Source: Liolophura sinensis
Lineage: Eukaryota > Mollusca > Polyplacophora > Chitonida > Chitonidae
Assembly (NCBI RefSeq): GCF_032854445.1
Contig: NC_088296.1
Span: forward strand, 12,128,706 to 12,192,705
Reading direction: 5' to 3'
DNA: 64,000 nucleotides
Part shown: piece after piece, positions 33,191-45,562 of the stretch
Layout of the letters: each line of letters opens with the position of its first letter
Numbering within the stretch: position 1 is the first letter of the stretch
The notes under the pieces: generated by a model
What the model was told of the DNA's origin: nothing
The model's input: only the letters and a program-made list of their open reading frames with translations
Database searches by the model: none
Translations under genes and position numbers: made by a program

Positions 33191-33949
33191 CCTACAGATC
33201 AGTTTTATCACTAAAAATTGTCATCATAGTCTCTTAACAAAACATGTGTTTATGCAGGTATCGTTCTAACAAAAGACAGATACCTGAAAGAAGATGTAGA
33301 ATAAACAATTTCCAAAGATGTCTCAAAGACATACGAGTGTAATATCCGATGCATCAAAAACACTCTATCGTTAAACATCGAAAGGTCCGTAGTATACACT
33401 GTATAGTGCTATGAAGGAAGAGAAGATATAAAACCATACCAGTTACTCTTTCATTACAACTCTTCACGTAACTACAGCTGTGAGATCAAACTGCCCAATG
33501 TCCATACGCTCCACAGCCTCGGGTAAACCAGAATAAGACACATCCATACAAAACAAAGCGCCCATAAATCCTCCATCCTATAATTGTAAGTTGTAATTAA
33601 TGGCTGGTATGTTAGATAAAATTTAAAAAAAACATTGATTGGAAGCGCTTGATGGTAAAGCCTTGACTTAGATGTTTCGGCGGCTTTTTTACAGCGTAGG
33701 TAAAAATCACAGCTAGTACACGCTCTATAGCATATCCAACTCTGCGAGATATATACATTACTTCGTTAATTTCAACACAAAGTGAGTTGTCTGATGCTGG
33801 AATGTATTCTGCCATTGCAGCAGACTGTTGTGTTAAAAATAACACATATATTCTATTAATTCGACATAGATATTCTATTAGACTAACAGGATATCATTTC
33901 TAATATGACAGAATATAATGACAGAATACATTCTAATTTTTTGGAGTGT

Positions 33950-34110
33950 ACCTGGGTGAGGTGTCGTATCTCGTGTCCTCGGCATGGCGTTTCAGTGAGG
34001 CAGCATTATAAATGTTGGTGCTCTGAACCATTTGCTAAGGGAAGACACCGTCGTGAATGATCGAAGTAATATTACAAGTATTCGTGCATAGTAGCACCCA
34101 AGGATGTACA
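33950..34110 (+). mobile_element. SINE-B-like fragment
   Basis: TCGTGTCCTCGGCATGGCGT and TTCAGTGAGGCAGCATTATA resemble GTGTCTTCAGCATGGTAC in the element at 54990-55350. Confidence 0.4.
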
Positions 34111-34139
34111 GGATACTACGGAAATTCCTCTGATTTTCT

Positions 34140-34232
34140 TATTTTATTATAAGAGAAATTTAAGGATTTATTATAAGAGAATTTTAAGGATTTATTATAA
34201 GAGAATTTTAAGGATTTATTATAAGAGAATAT
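34140..34232. repeat. 24-bp tandem repeat, about 4 copies
   Basis: Unit AAGGATTTATTATAAGAGAA plus TTTT. Confidence 0.9.
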
Positions 34233-34379
34233 CACACGAGACAGGAATAAAAATGTTTTGTGGACCAGTAGCTATCATTGGCATAGGACATCTGTGCATT
34301 GAATCCGTGATTGAATATGTATTTACTCGATTATTCTTACTTTGAATAATCGCGTCCTTTCTTATATTAGCAATCAGTG

Positions 34380-34640
34380 TATCCATTTTTTTATATGAGA
34401 ATATATTAAGTATATCTGCTGTAGTATGAAAGTATATTAACTGTATCTGCTCTTATTTGTTAGTATATTAAGTGTATTTCCTCTTATATGAGAGTGTACT
34501 GAGTGCATCTACTTTAATGTGAGAATATATTGAGTATATCTGCTCTAGTATAAGAGTATATTAAATGTATCTGCTCTAGTATGAGAACATATTAAGTGTA
34601 TCTACTCTCATATGTATGTATATTACACGTTTCTGTTCTT
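34380..34640. repeat. Degenerate ~32-bp tandem repeat, about 7-8 copies
   Basis: Copies share AGTATATTAAGTGTATCTGC and TCTAGTATGAG; divergence between copies is high. Confidence 0.75.
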
Positions 34641-34859
34641 GAGGGTATTAAGATTATCTGTTCTTAGCTGAAAGTTACAATATCACAAATACATGTGTAT
34701 GGTAGTCCATATATAGACCAGAAAAAAGAACACATTCATTTCCTCCACTTTATCACCCTTTTTTTTAATTCTCATTTTGTTATTGGGGCGTATGCATCTT
34801 TGTGTAATTTTCTCATCGCGGAGCCTCGTACAATTGAAAAGATCGCAGGTGATATCCCC

Positions 34860-34995
34860 GTATAGAACCCTGTGGGCATTCTCTGTAGGCTATTTACGGT
34901 GGTTTGCCCGTGCAGAACCCTGTGGGCATTCTCTGTAGGCTATTTACTGTGGTGTGCCCATATAGAACCCTGTGGGCATTCTCTGTAGGCTATAC
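34860..34995. repeat. 50-bp tandem repeat, about 3 copies
   Basis: Copies share AGAACCCTGTGGGCATTCTC and TGTAGGCTATTTAC. Confidence 0.9.
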
Positions 34996-35759
34996 ACGTG
35001 CACTGTAAACTATTTAGTGTCGTGTGCCGACGTTAGGGTCTTGTACGTTCCTACTGTTTCAAGACTTAGTGTTTGATTTGTGTCGACTATATATTCATAA
35101 ACTTGTGCATGGACTTTGAGAGGTCTGTCACAAAACATGGTTTAGTTGAAAATAACTTTAACTCCAAAATGAGAGTAAGAGGGCGTTAGTTCGAATCCAC
35201 CTTTCACCGGTTATTTCAAAACCAGACGATGTATGTATAAAACTAAAAGATGTCCTCAGAAGGCCATACCGCATACGAGTTAAAAAAAAACCTTTAATTT
35301 GAAAGGCTTTGAATGTAAAATGTGTATATTATTTTCCAAGCAGTTGTCTAAACATATACGCTTGGTTTTTGCAATGACACAAAATCATGACTTCATCAGT
35401 TACAGAGTTACACGTAAAATAACATTACAGACATAGTATGCTGACACTTTGCCTTAAACATGCGATATGGAGACCAAAAAAAAAACAAAGACAGAAAAAA
35501 AAATGCGCGCGCACTGTATAGTTAAGACTGCGTGATAACACCTCCTGCCTTACAATAGTTTCACATTCCTTAGCTTATTTTCACAGGTGAGAGTGTGAGA
35601 TGTACTTAACTCACGGCGGATACATATATTTCTTAGGACTTGGGTGGCATAATGGACGCATTCTTCCTACGTTTAATTAATTTCACACGAAATTCTTATG
35701 AATGATCAATTGTTAGCACAACGCCGGAAAATTCATACACATTTATTAATTTATTGTTT

Positions 35760-35990
35760 TATTTTTTACATTTTTTTAATTGATGTTTGGCAACGTAAGC
35801 AAGAGTATTCCGCGTATATATGACTTCACCGTTGGATTTATGAACAAGAGAAGCCAGAAAGAGACAGGAAACTCAATAGGTAACCAACAAATACTAAAGG
35901 GCGTCGGGAGCTGGATTCGAACCCGTGAATTTATCGGTTAAGGTCTTTGGTTAGTGGAGTCTGAACTGCTCTGTCTACGGGGGCGTCCTC
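35760..35990 (-). mobile_element. tRNA-headed SINE of another family, reverse orientation
   Basis: Reversed B-box GGATTCGAACCCG with a reversed head ending CTACGGGGGCG. The body (TTGATGTTTGGCAACGTAAG) differs from SINE-A. Confidence 0.5.
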
Positions 35991-35999
35991 ATATAAGAC

Positions 36000-37075
36000 G
36001 AAAGTAGCTCATATAAGTTTTAGATATTTATTTATTTGTATGATCGTTATTCATATTTCACCTGTACTATGAAGGATCAGTTTTGGTGGAATGTTAGACT
36101 GAGCAAACAGCAAGAGGAATGTCGGTCAATCGCTTTTCGTCTCCAAGTCCCCATAGACAGTGAGAACCGTGAGAACAGTGAGAACAGTGAGGATTCACAA
36201 TTACTGCCCAAGGCCGAGATTTATAAGACACACTCGGTATTTTAACATAGGAAGAACTCACTGTTGACTACTAGTAAAGGCGAACTCATCTCTACAAACT
36301 ACTGCGTATATGTAGGCCTATTAGTGCTATTCGACACTATGATAAACGTGCACACCCTCACAATTTTTGTGCACCAACTTTGTAATTTGTGTAAGATATC
36401 CACAATTACATGTGTAATAGTGTATCACGTGAGTATCAGTCTGTACACAGTCGTGTTTAGAGCGTATAGCTATCATTTACCGTAGGTGTCACATAGAACT
36501 TGTTGATATTCCAGTCACATAACCTAAACTGCATGTAGTTTTCAGGCGCTAGGTTCACGACGCTGTCTTGGGCATAGATCCGACTTTGTCTAAACTTCAA
36601 AACTTTGTGACTCATATGCCTTTTTAAAAGTTTTAATTTAATATTTATAGTTTGTTTAAGGCGTTCATGACGAAATGAAAACTTGCGTTTAAGCTCAAAT
36701 GTAAGTTCTGCTATAAAACCGTTTAAGTTAAGTGTGATTTATGAATGTAAGACAGCTCTTACACGTGGTTCCAGATGTACACTTCACAGCATGTTAATGA
36801 CGTGCTGTGAGTCATCCACGGTAAAGGCCGTGAAGGAGTAGATTTCTTGAGGTCACAGAAAGTAGGTGACTCCCTGATGAAGAATATGTAGGCCTTCTCC
36901 TCACCCTACACAAAACTCACGTGGAAAAGGATTTTTTTTAACCATTTCATACTTTAAATAAGACATTCTAAACGTCGCCCACTGGTGAATTTTCACTCGT
37001 AAGTAATTTGTGGACTTAAACCACGTAGTTAGAAAGATTGTAAGTCAATGTTATTTAAGCATTTGTAACATATGG
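36000..37075. other. Intergenic DNA
   Basis: No gene recognised. A 10-bp GTGAGAACAG repeat occurs about three times at 36160-36190. Confidence 0.45.
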
Positions 37076-37076
37076 G

Positions 37077-39500
37077 GCATTTGAACAGTTAGAAAACGCT
37101 GTTGTACTCATACAACACCTGGTTTATGTATACTGTAACTAGACACTCGACTGTACATTTGAACAGTTAGAAGACGCTGTTGTACTCATACAACACCTGG
37201 TCTATGTACACTGTAACTAGGCACTCGACTGTACATTTGAACAGTTAGAAGAAGCTGTTGTACCCATACAACACCTGGTTTATGTATACTGTAACTAGGC
37301 ACTCGACTGTACATTTGAACAGTTAAAAGACGCTGTTGTACTCATACAGCACCTGGTCTATGTATACTGTAATTAACATTTAGCTGTACATTTGAACATT
37401 TAGAAGACGCTGTTATACTCATACAACACCTGGTCTATATATACTGTAACTGGGCACTTGGCTGTACATTTGAACAGTTAGAAGACGCTGTTGTACTCAT
37501 ACAACACCTGGTCTATGTACACTGTAACTAAGCACTTGGTTGTACATTTAAACAGTTAGAGGACGCTGTTGTACTCATACAACACCTGGTCTATGTATAC
37601 TGTAACTAAACACTTAGCTGTACATTTGAACAGTTAGAAGACGCTGTTGTACTAATACAACACCTGGTCCATGTATACTGTAACTAAGCACTTGGCTGTA
37701 CATTTGAACAGTTAGAAGACGCTGTTGTACTCATACAACGCTTGGTCTATGTATACTGTAACTAAACACTTGGCTGTACATTTGAAAAGTTAGTAAACAC
37801 TGTTATACTTACACAACATCTGGTCTATGTATACTGTAACTAGGTACTTGGCTGTACATTTGAACAGTTAAAAGACGCTGTTGTACTCATACAACACCTG
37901 GTCTATGTATACTGTAACTAGGCACTCGACTGTACATTTGAACAGTTAGAAGACACTGTTGTACTCATACAACGCTTGGTCTATGTATACTGTAACTAGG
38001 CACTTGGCTGTACATTTGAACAGTTAGAAGACGCTGTTGTGCTCATACAACACCTGGTCTATGTATACTGTAACTAAACACTTGGCTGTACATTTGAACA
38101 GTTAGAAGACGCTGTTGTACTCATACAACGCTTGGTCTATGTATACTGTAACTAAACACTTGGCTGTACATTTGAAAAGTTAGTAAACACTGTTATACTC
38201 ACACAACATCTGGTCTATGTATACTGTAACTAGGTACTTGGCTGTACATTTGAACAGTTAGAAGACACTGTTGTACTCATACAACACCTGGTCTATGTAT
38301 ACTGTAATTAACATTTAGCTGTACATTTGAACATTTAGAAGACGCTGTTATACTCATACAACACCTGGTCTATATATACTGTAACTGGGCACTTGGCTGT
38401 ACATTTGAACAGTTAGAAGACGCTGTTGTACTCATACAACACGTGGTCTATGTATACTGTAACTAAGCACTTGGTTGTACATTTAAACAGTTAGAGGACG
38501 CTGTTGTACTCATACAACACCTGGTCTATGTATACTGTAACTAAACACTTAGCTGTACATTTGAACAGTTAGAAGACGCTGTTGTACTAATACAACACCT
38601 GGTCCATGTATACTGTAACTAAGCACTTGGCTGTACATTTGAACAGTTAGAAGACGCTGTTGTGCTCATACAACACCTGGTCTATGTATACTGTAACTAG
38701 GCACTTGGCTGTACATTTGAACAGTTAGAAGACGCTGTTGTACTCATACAACGCTTGGTCTATGTATACTGTAACTAAACACTTGGCTGTACATTTGAAA
38801 AGTTAGTAAACACTGTTATACTCACACAACATCTGGTCTATGTATACTGTAACTAGGTACTTGGGCTGTACATTTGAACTGTTAAAAGACGCTGTTGTAC
38901 TCATACAACACCTGGTCTATGTATACTGTAACTAGGCACTCGACTGTACATTTGAACAGTTAGAAGACACTGTTGTACTCATACAACGCTTGGTCTATGT
39001 ATACTGTAACTAAACACTTGGCTGTACATTTGAACAGTTAGAAGACACTGTTGTACTCATACAACACCTGGTCTGTGTATACTGTAACTAAACACTTGGC
39101 TGTACATTTGAACAATTAGAAGACACTGTTGTACTCATACAACGCCTGGTCTATGTATACTGTAACTAAACACTTGGTTGTACATTTGAAACAGTTAGAA
39201 GACGCTGTTGTACTCACACAATATCTGGTCTATGTATACTGTAGCTAGGTACTTGGCTGATCATTTGAACAGTTAGAAGACACTGTTGTACTCACACAAC
39301 ACCTGGTCTATGTATACTGTAACTAGGCACTTGGCTGTACATTTGAACAGTTAGAAGACGCTGTTGTACTCATACAACACGTGGTCTATGTATACTGTAA
39401 CTAAGCACTTGGCTGTACATTTGAACAGTTAGAAGACGCTGTTGTACTCATACAACACATGGTGTATGTATACTGTAACTAAGCACTTGGCTCTACATTT
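37077..39500. repeat. 78-bp satellite, about 31 units, with higher-order structure
   Basis: Each unit contains ACATTTGAACAGTTAGAAGA, CGCTGTTGTACTCATACAAC and CTGGTCTATGTATACTGTAA. The GTTGTACTCATACAAC core is a perfect 6-bp inverted repeat around four bases. Diagnostic variants (TTAACATTTAGCTG at 37373 and 38307; AACAGTTAGAGGACG at 37551 and 38486) recur about 935 bp apart, equal to 12 units. No open frame persists through it. Confidence 0.96.
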
Positions 39501-39939
39501 GTCAAAAGACACTGTCTTGCGTATGTACAGAAAAGTGGACTGTAACCGAACCTGCCCGAAAATACAAATTTGGTATTACATTGAAAAGCTTCAGAATATC
39601 AGTCGTGATTAACGAAGAAGTTGTCACGTGTAGGGAGTTTGTTAATTTATTCTGCTGAATATGATTCCTCACATGCAGGAAACTACCCAAACAAAAGGCT
39701 TCGCAGAATGAGATATACGCCTAAAAATTTCTGGTCTTCTTTTTTCGCATATCATTGTTTTCTTTTTTCGTGACTATTATTTGTTCCCTTTAAGGTAAAA
39801 ATGTCCTTGTTTACTGGTAGGGTTAATTCCTTCACATTTTTTTTAAATTTAGTATCAGTAATTTAACCAGATTAGGGTATATGTACTACATAACACAATC
39901 CCGGAATGAATTAAAACCAAACACTTAGTAATGACCTAA

Positions 39940-40345
39940 ATCTCTTATTTGCTTCATTTCTGAAACCTTTTCTGGCCCAGTTGTCTATATTACATAACGT
40001 TGGTCCCTTGTTTGCTTCATTTCTGAAACCTTTTCTGGCCCAGTTGTCTATATTACATAACGTTGGTCCCTTATTTGCTTTATTTCTGAAACCTTTTCTG
40101 GCCCAGTTGTCTATATTACATAACGTTGGTCCCTTGTTTGTTTCTTTCTGAAACCTTTTCTGGCCCAGTTGTTTATATTACATAGCGTTGATCCCTTGTT
40201 TGCTTCATTTCTGAAACCTTTTCTGGCTCAGTCGTTTATACACATAGAGTTGATCTCTTGTTTGCTTCATTTCTGGATCTCTTGCTGAATCAGTCGCCTA
40301 TGTACATAACATTGTTCTCTTGTTTGCTTCATTTCTGGAACCATT
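39940..40345. repeat. 63-bp tandem repeat, about 6 copies, decaying
   Basis: Copies share TTGCTTCATTTCTGAAACCT and TTTCTGGCCCAGTTGTCTAT; the last two are diverged. Confidence 0.9.
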
Positions 40346-40399
40346 TACATTTTTATTTCCATAACTTTGTTCTCGTGGCAGACAATAAGTCCCAAGTCA

Positions 40400-40720
40400 T
40401 TGAAGTCGCAGGCTCGTATCCAGTTCTCGCCGTTTCAGCTGCAGCCTTGATTCAGAAGGTTTGTCAGTTACCTGTGAGAGACGATTGTTAACTTTGGACT
40501 CGTTTTCTTCCAGCCATGTACAAACCTAGTCGCCACCGTGTAAAGCAAGTAATCAATCAGTCACACATGCGCACAACCGGCATCCGGTGTATCACATTGT
40601 CACAGCTATTGATCTGTAAGATCAATCTGCCTTTTGTTTGCCTTCCGCCAGACGCCACATATCAATTGTATTTTAAAGTTAATCTATCAGTCAGACAGTC
40701 ATAACACTGAATAGTTTAAT
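40400..40720 (+). mobile_element. Possible diverged SINE-D-like element
   Basis: CGTATCCAGTTCTCGCCGTT, CTCGTTTTCTTCCAGCCATG, ACAAACCTAGTCGCCACCGT in the same order as in the SINE-D family; weak. Confidence 0.35.
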
Positions 40721-41049
40721 TGTTATGCAATAAACCAAACCAATATCATACTTGCGCATCTTTTCGTCTTTCCGAAATAAATTTGCCCGTCCCCAACTTA
40801 GTTTAAATTACCAATGTCATGAATTTCACACAAAATGTTTATTGTTTGTCTTTTTGTAGAGCTGAGATATTAGTATTGACGATTTTCCTCCATTTATAGT
40901 GTTTTGCGCTTCCTCGTTTGCGGTTAAATTGTTAGCACCTTTGACTAAGTAAATATATTCTGTGAAATAACAGGAGATACTTTATTTAGAAAGTACATTG
41001 AGTATTCATTAGATTTTATAAGGTATTAAGTTTATGCCAATAACTGAGA

Positions 41050-41080
41050 ACGTATATATATATATATATATATATATATT
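41050..41080. repeat. TA microsatellite
   Basis: Pure TA tract. Confidence 0.9.
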
Positions 41081-41639
41081 TTTATACGATTTTTGCGTAG
41101 TATTTCCGAGAGGAAATGAGACGTTTATTGAAAGTGTTCAACCCGAAGTAATAAATGAAAAAGGAACATAAATGGGAAACTTGATAAACCCGATGTTGTG
41201 CTGCTTATTTTGTTGTGCGAACAATGTACATGTACTCTTGTCTTGTTCGATGCAAATGTGTACTTGCTCAAAAAACACTTAGTATAGCACACACGCATAT
41301 CAATGTTATACTTTAGAAAGGCCGGATATGTTTTCACGGTGACTTAGACCTCTTGGTGTAGGCAGTCATATTTCCAAGTCAGCGTGTCATCTGTTAGCGG
41401 TATTGTGTACGAGGCTGCTTTGTAAACATTAACTTTCACGTCTATGTGATATTATATGTGACCCACATTCCGGATGAATACGAATGGAGGGTATGACCTT
41501 AGGTTTCCTTTTCAATTAAACCTACATGTACTTGTCCTTTATGATAACAACAACGACAACAGCAACAACAACAACATGGCAGGGGTTTATCAGTGGGCAA
41601 TACAGCTACCCTGACACTTTATTTGTCTGAATTTGTTTT

Positions 41640-41805
41640 TAAGTTTTAAGTGTGAAGGTTTGCCCGATACCTGTCGGAGATCGGCTGTTTAACTCCAGGC
41701 ACTGAGGCTTCCTCCACTCACAAACCTGGCCACTGTCATATACACAAGTGAAAACTTCTAGAATACGGCATTACTAAACACCAATAAATAAATAAATAAA
41801 TAGGT
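41640..41805 (+). mobile_element. SINE-D-like element with ATAAATAAATAA tail
   Basis: GCCCGATACCTGTCGGAGAT, CTCCAGGCACTGAGGCTTCC, CACTGTCATATACACAAGTG, ACACCAATAAATAAATAAAT. Confidence 0.6.
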
Positions 41806-41814
41806 AAATAATTG

Positions 41815-42135
41815 GAATGAATGCTTGGGGTTTTACGTCGTACTTAACGATGTTTTGGCCATATGACGACGAGAAGTTTACATATATACTGTGCCTTCTT
41901 GTAGGCTGGCGAGTCCATGCCGCCAAAGTGCCGGTGACATCGGACAGCGGGAAATAATCTGAGCATATATGTGTGGTATTCTTATGTATGTGTGAGAACA
42001 GTTTGCATGTGCGATAGTATGACTTTCTCTCAGAATCTGAGGTGGATTCCAACACATGGCCCGATTGGTGAAAGGCTGTTGCTCGACAGATAAGTAGCTC
42101 TACATAAATTGCACAACAACTCGGATGTTTCACTG
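41815..42135 (-). mobile_element. SINE-C, reverse orientation
   Basis: GGGGTTTTACGTCGTACTTA, CATATGACGACGAGAAGTTT at one end, and GCCCGATTGGTGAAAGGCTG plus GCTCGACAGATAAGTAGCTC at the other. The latter half recurs at 44450-44620, where a reversed B-box GATTCGAACCC is intact. Confidence 0.65.
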
Positions 42136-42354
42136 AACCACTCTTTCAGTCATTCTTTGTCTTCCCCACTGGTGAAGTGACAGTTCCAAAAGACATATGG
42201 AAAGCTCCCCGTTCTCACCTTTTCTCCTTGGTTAAGCACCTCCCCCCACCCCCACCCACTTCCCAAGTTAAGCCTCAAACAAAATCACATTATATACTGA
42301 GATGGCCAACCGGTCTTGTTTCCTTGCTCTAATCTCTCAGTGCTGAGCGCGAAG

Positions 42355-42980
42355 TGTAAATAAATAAATATATAAATAAATAATATGCAGTTTTATGTAG
42401 TGTAGAAACCGCCCTTAGCAGACCTGTGGGACTCACAGATTATCCTAATCCCTAATGTAATGTGGTTTTTACTTTTCCCTAAACGCCAACGGAAAGAAAA
42501 ATAATAGTACCTATGTACCCAGGGCTTGATATATAATTAAATATGAGTATAAATTACTCTCGTTGATTAAGTTAATCTCACAGTGGTGTACACAGGCGCA
42601 CCCTATGACTGAAGCCTTCGTCATTCAATATCTGTATATGTCTTCACGTATGATTGGTTATCGGGTCATTTCAGCGGCACCCACGATAGGCTGATATTCA
42701 CCACTAGGTGCGTTGGACTGTTTTTACCTTCCATTTCTTACCACATTGCTTTTTCTTCTTATAAAATGGGATTGTACTGAGTCGTAGGCCACAGGTGTTT
42801 TTTCTTTCTAAATAGTAATTTATTTTACTGCGACCGTGCCTTATCAGCATCTGTTAATGACACCACGCGGAAGTACAGCACTTAATCATGCCGGGATAGT
42901 TTAAAGATGATTATCTCGTTGGAATAAAACTAGAACGCTTGAGTCTGAATTTTTATTATTTAATTAATCAATTATTTGTT
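42355..42980. other. Intergenic DNA
   Basis: An ATAAATAAATA run at 42358-42382; no gene recognised. Confidence 0.45.
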
Positions 42981-42983
42981 TAT

Positions 42984-43205
42984 TTAATAATTGGTGTTTT
43001 GGCCGAACTCAAGAATATTTCACTTATACGACATTGGTCAGCATGATAATAGGAGGAAACCGGGCCCTGAGGAAACGCACGCAACGTGAGGATGGTCGTG
43101 GTTTTCGCCCGGTATCTGCCAGGTTTCTTCCCACCACAACACTGGCCGCCGTCGTACAATGAAACATTCTTGAATGATTTGTTAAACATCAGTCAAATAA
43201 ACCAG
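42984..43205. mobile_element. Two SINE-A fragments in head-to-head inversion
   Basis: 42984-43084 reads as a reversed SINE-A 3' half (TTGGTGTTTTGGCCGAACTC). 43088-43205 reads as a forward 3' half (GATGGTCGTGGTTTTCGCCC to CATCAGTCAAATAAA). The two meet in the CCTGAGG/CGCACG region and form an imperfect palindrome. Confidence 0.8.
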
Positions 43206-43999
43206 TCAGTTAATCCATCAATCAATCAGTCCAAAATGCTGTTCTCAGAGCGTACAACAGGTTATTGACCAACGTGCTAGGGTTCAGCTCTCGCTGTTTG
43301 GACTCAGCTAAGGCGGTGACTTATCGAAACCATGAACCTATAGCACGGCTTCAAACTCCAATAAATATACATTATGTTTGGCCTTTTTTTTCATTGCTTT
43401 TTTCGTATTTAGCCGTTCTTTGTGAGTCTGGATAAGCCGTTGTCTTAGTCATTACAGCCCGTCTAAACTATTTTTTATAGAACTACACGTGTAGTGATTA
43501 ACCTTGAAAAAGATTCACATTCTGATGTATTCCTACGCGTCTTGGGATTGGATGGATCAATAGAAAAGGATGTTTTTTTTGTTTTGTTTTTTTTGGAAAA
43601 AAAAAACAATTTTTTATGTGTCATTGAATTGCCCATTGAAATTTGATCAGTGTACCAGATAGGGAAATTTGGATGGGTGAAGAACATGCTTCTATTGTTA
43701 ATAAATTCTCAAGGTGTAATAGTCGACGCCCATACCAGAGTGAGTTGGATGAGCTGTTTACCCAGATCAACATTTGCGGTTCACCAGACACGGTTACGCA
43801 CGGCTAAATGTGCTCGACATAGTCTTAACATAGAGGTATACATAGCTCCATGGTCTGAAAGATACGAGTTCAGAACTTCTTTTGTGAATATCGTATTTCA
43901 CAGTCCTTTTCTTCCGTATTCCCCCTATATGGCTACAGGCGGTGTGTCGCTGATGCAGCAAGGCCGTATCAGTTGACGTCATGGTTGTACCTGCATCAT

Positions 44000-44125
44000 T
44001 CATTATTTCCTCTCCGGTCGTACGTGGGAAGGTCTGGCAACAACATGAAGATGGTCGTGGGTTACCCCCGGGCTCCCCTTCCCACTCCAACCATAATGCT
44101 GACCACAATTGTGTAAGTAAAAGCC
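44000..44125 (+). mobile_element. SINE-A fragment
   Basis: TTCCTCTCCGGTCGTACGTG to AACCATAATGCTGACCACAA; tail missing. Confidence 0.8.
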
Positions 44126-44295
44126 CATTTGAAAAAATTAATATAACGTCACTCTGAAGCCATTAGATGCCCCACCCTGTCCGAATATAAGCCTACCACC
44201 CCATCGCCTAATCATGGGAGTTCAATCCCGATTCGTGCCATGTGTAAGATTTTAATATTAGGCATGATGGCTTTTCTAACAGGGATTGTCTTTAC

Positions 44296-44452
44296 TATGT
44301 GAGATACTCTGACTATGTGAGATAATCTGAGAATGGGAGATAATCTGAGAATAGGAGGTAATCTCACAATGAGAGATAATCTCACAATGAGACATAATCT
44401 TTCTATGTGAGATAATCTTTCTATGTGAGATAATCGGACAACGGGAAATAAT
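44296..44452. repeat. ~18-bp tandem repeat, about 9 copies
   Basis: Unit of the type GAGATAATCTGACAATGT/G with many substitutions. Confidence 0.85.
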
Positions 44453-44620
44453 ATTAACATATATGTGTGGCATTCTTGTGCAAGTGAGAAAATGATTTGC
44501 ATGAGCGATAACATGACCTTTTCCCGATAATCTGAGCTAGATTCGAACCCATGACCTGATTGGTGAAAGACTGTTGCTCTACAAGATAAGTAACATAGAC
44601 TGCTGAACAACTCCGATCTT
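44453..44620 (-). mobile_element. SINE-C fragment, reverse orientation
   Basis: ACATATATGTGTGGCATTCT, reversed B-box AGATTCGAACCCATG, GATTGGTGAAAGACTGTTGC; same order as at 41960-42110. Confidence 0.65.
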
Positions 44621-45029
44621 TCCCATTACCACTCATCATGTAATCACTGTTTGACTCCGTTGGTGAAGTAAGAGCTCCAAAAGAAATATGGAAAGCTCTT
44701 CTCCCCGTCACGTACCTCTCCCCCCCCCCCCCCCCCACTCTTCGAAACTTATACGCACCATATACTAATTATGTGTCTTAGAAAGGCACAGTGGAACTAC
44801 AAATAACATGATGCCCGTTATACATCGGGAGGGGTGGGGGCATGTTTATCCAGCCATGGTAATGTGGGACTATTATATACTCTATATAATAGTCTCAGAT
44901 GTAATGGAGAGAATGTCGCATGAGCTGGGTCATAGACTCAAAGGTGCGATTATAGTATTACGTAATACCTCTGTATACTGAGCTGACCTCTTATTCAACG
45001 GCAAGGTTTTCAGCAAGATGATCATGTAT

Positions 45030-45290
45030 GCAGTTCTTTGTACGCTGGTCGCTGCTTCTGGGACCTTGGTCACCATAAGCGGTCCGCTCATGTGACCGTT
45101 TGTGTAGTCTGACGTTGTTTATTGTACGCTGGTCGCTGCTTCTGGGGCCTTGGTCACCATAAGCGGTCCGCTCATGTGACCGTTTGTGTAGTCTGACGTT
45201 GTTTATTGTACGCTGGTCGCTGCTTCTGGGGCCTTGGTCACCATAAGCGGTCCGCTCATGTGACCGTTCGTGAAGTCTGACGTTCATTGA
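45030..45290. repeat. 84-bp tandem repeat, 3 copies
   Basis: Copies share GTACGCTGGTCGCTGCTTCT, GTCACCATAAGCGGTCCGCT, CATGTGACCGTTTGTGTAGT. As 84 is a multiple of 3, a reverse frame (44991-45287) repeats a 28-residue peptide; no start context or family supports a gene. Confidence 0.93.
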
Positions 45291-45395
45291 AGATCACTTG
45301 TCTTCCACCAATATGATGTGCATATCTTTGTCCCACATGGGAAAGTTCATCAGTAATTTGTCGGATGTCGGTGGTTTTGCCCAGGTATTCTATTT
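45285..45395 (+). mobile_element. SINE-D-like fragment
   Basis: GAAGATCACTTGTCTTCCAC, TCCCACATGGGAAAGTTCAT, GGTGGTTTTGCCCAGG. Confidence 0.5.
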
Positions 45396-45449
45396 ATAAT
45401 TTTGACCGTCACGGTGTTCACTTACTGTAAATCTTCTTTTTTTAGAACA

Positions 45450-45562
45450 GATTTTATTTATTTATTTTTATTGATTGGTGCGTTACAACGTACTAAAGAA
45501 TATTTCATTTATACGACGCCGGCCAGTATTGTAATGGGAGGAAACCGGGCAGAGCCCAGGTT
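45450..45562 (-). mobile_element. SINE-A fragment, reverse orientation
   Basis: TTTATTTATTTTTATTGATTG tail end to GAGGAAACCGGGCAGAGCCC. Confidence 0.8.

Noticed and set aside
37077-39500. CRISPR-like array
   Set aside because: Whole 78-bp units repeat with no unique spacers, and the context is an animal genome; it is a satellite.
43650-43976. 108-codon + strand frame
   Set aside because: No domain or start context; it lies next to SINE fragments in repeat-rich DNA.
44276-44473. Reverse frame with repeating HxxxISHxxxI peptides
   Set aside because: Translation of the 18-bp tandem repeat.
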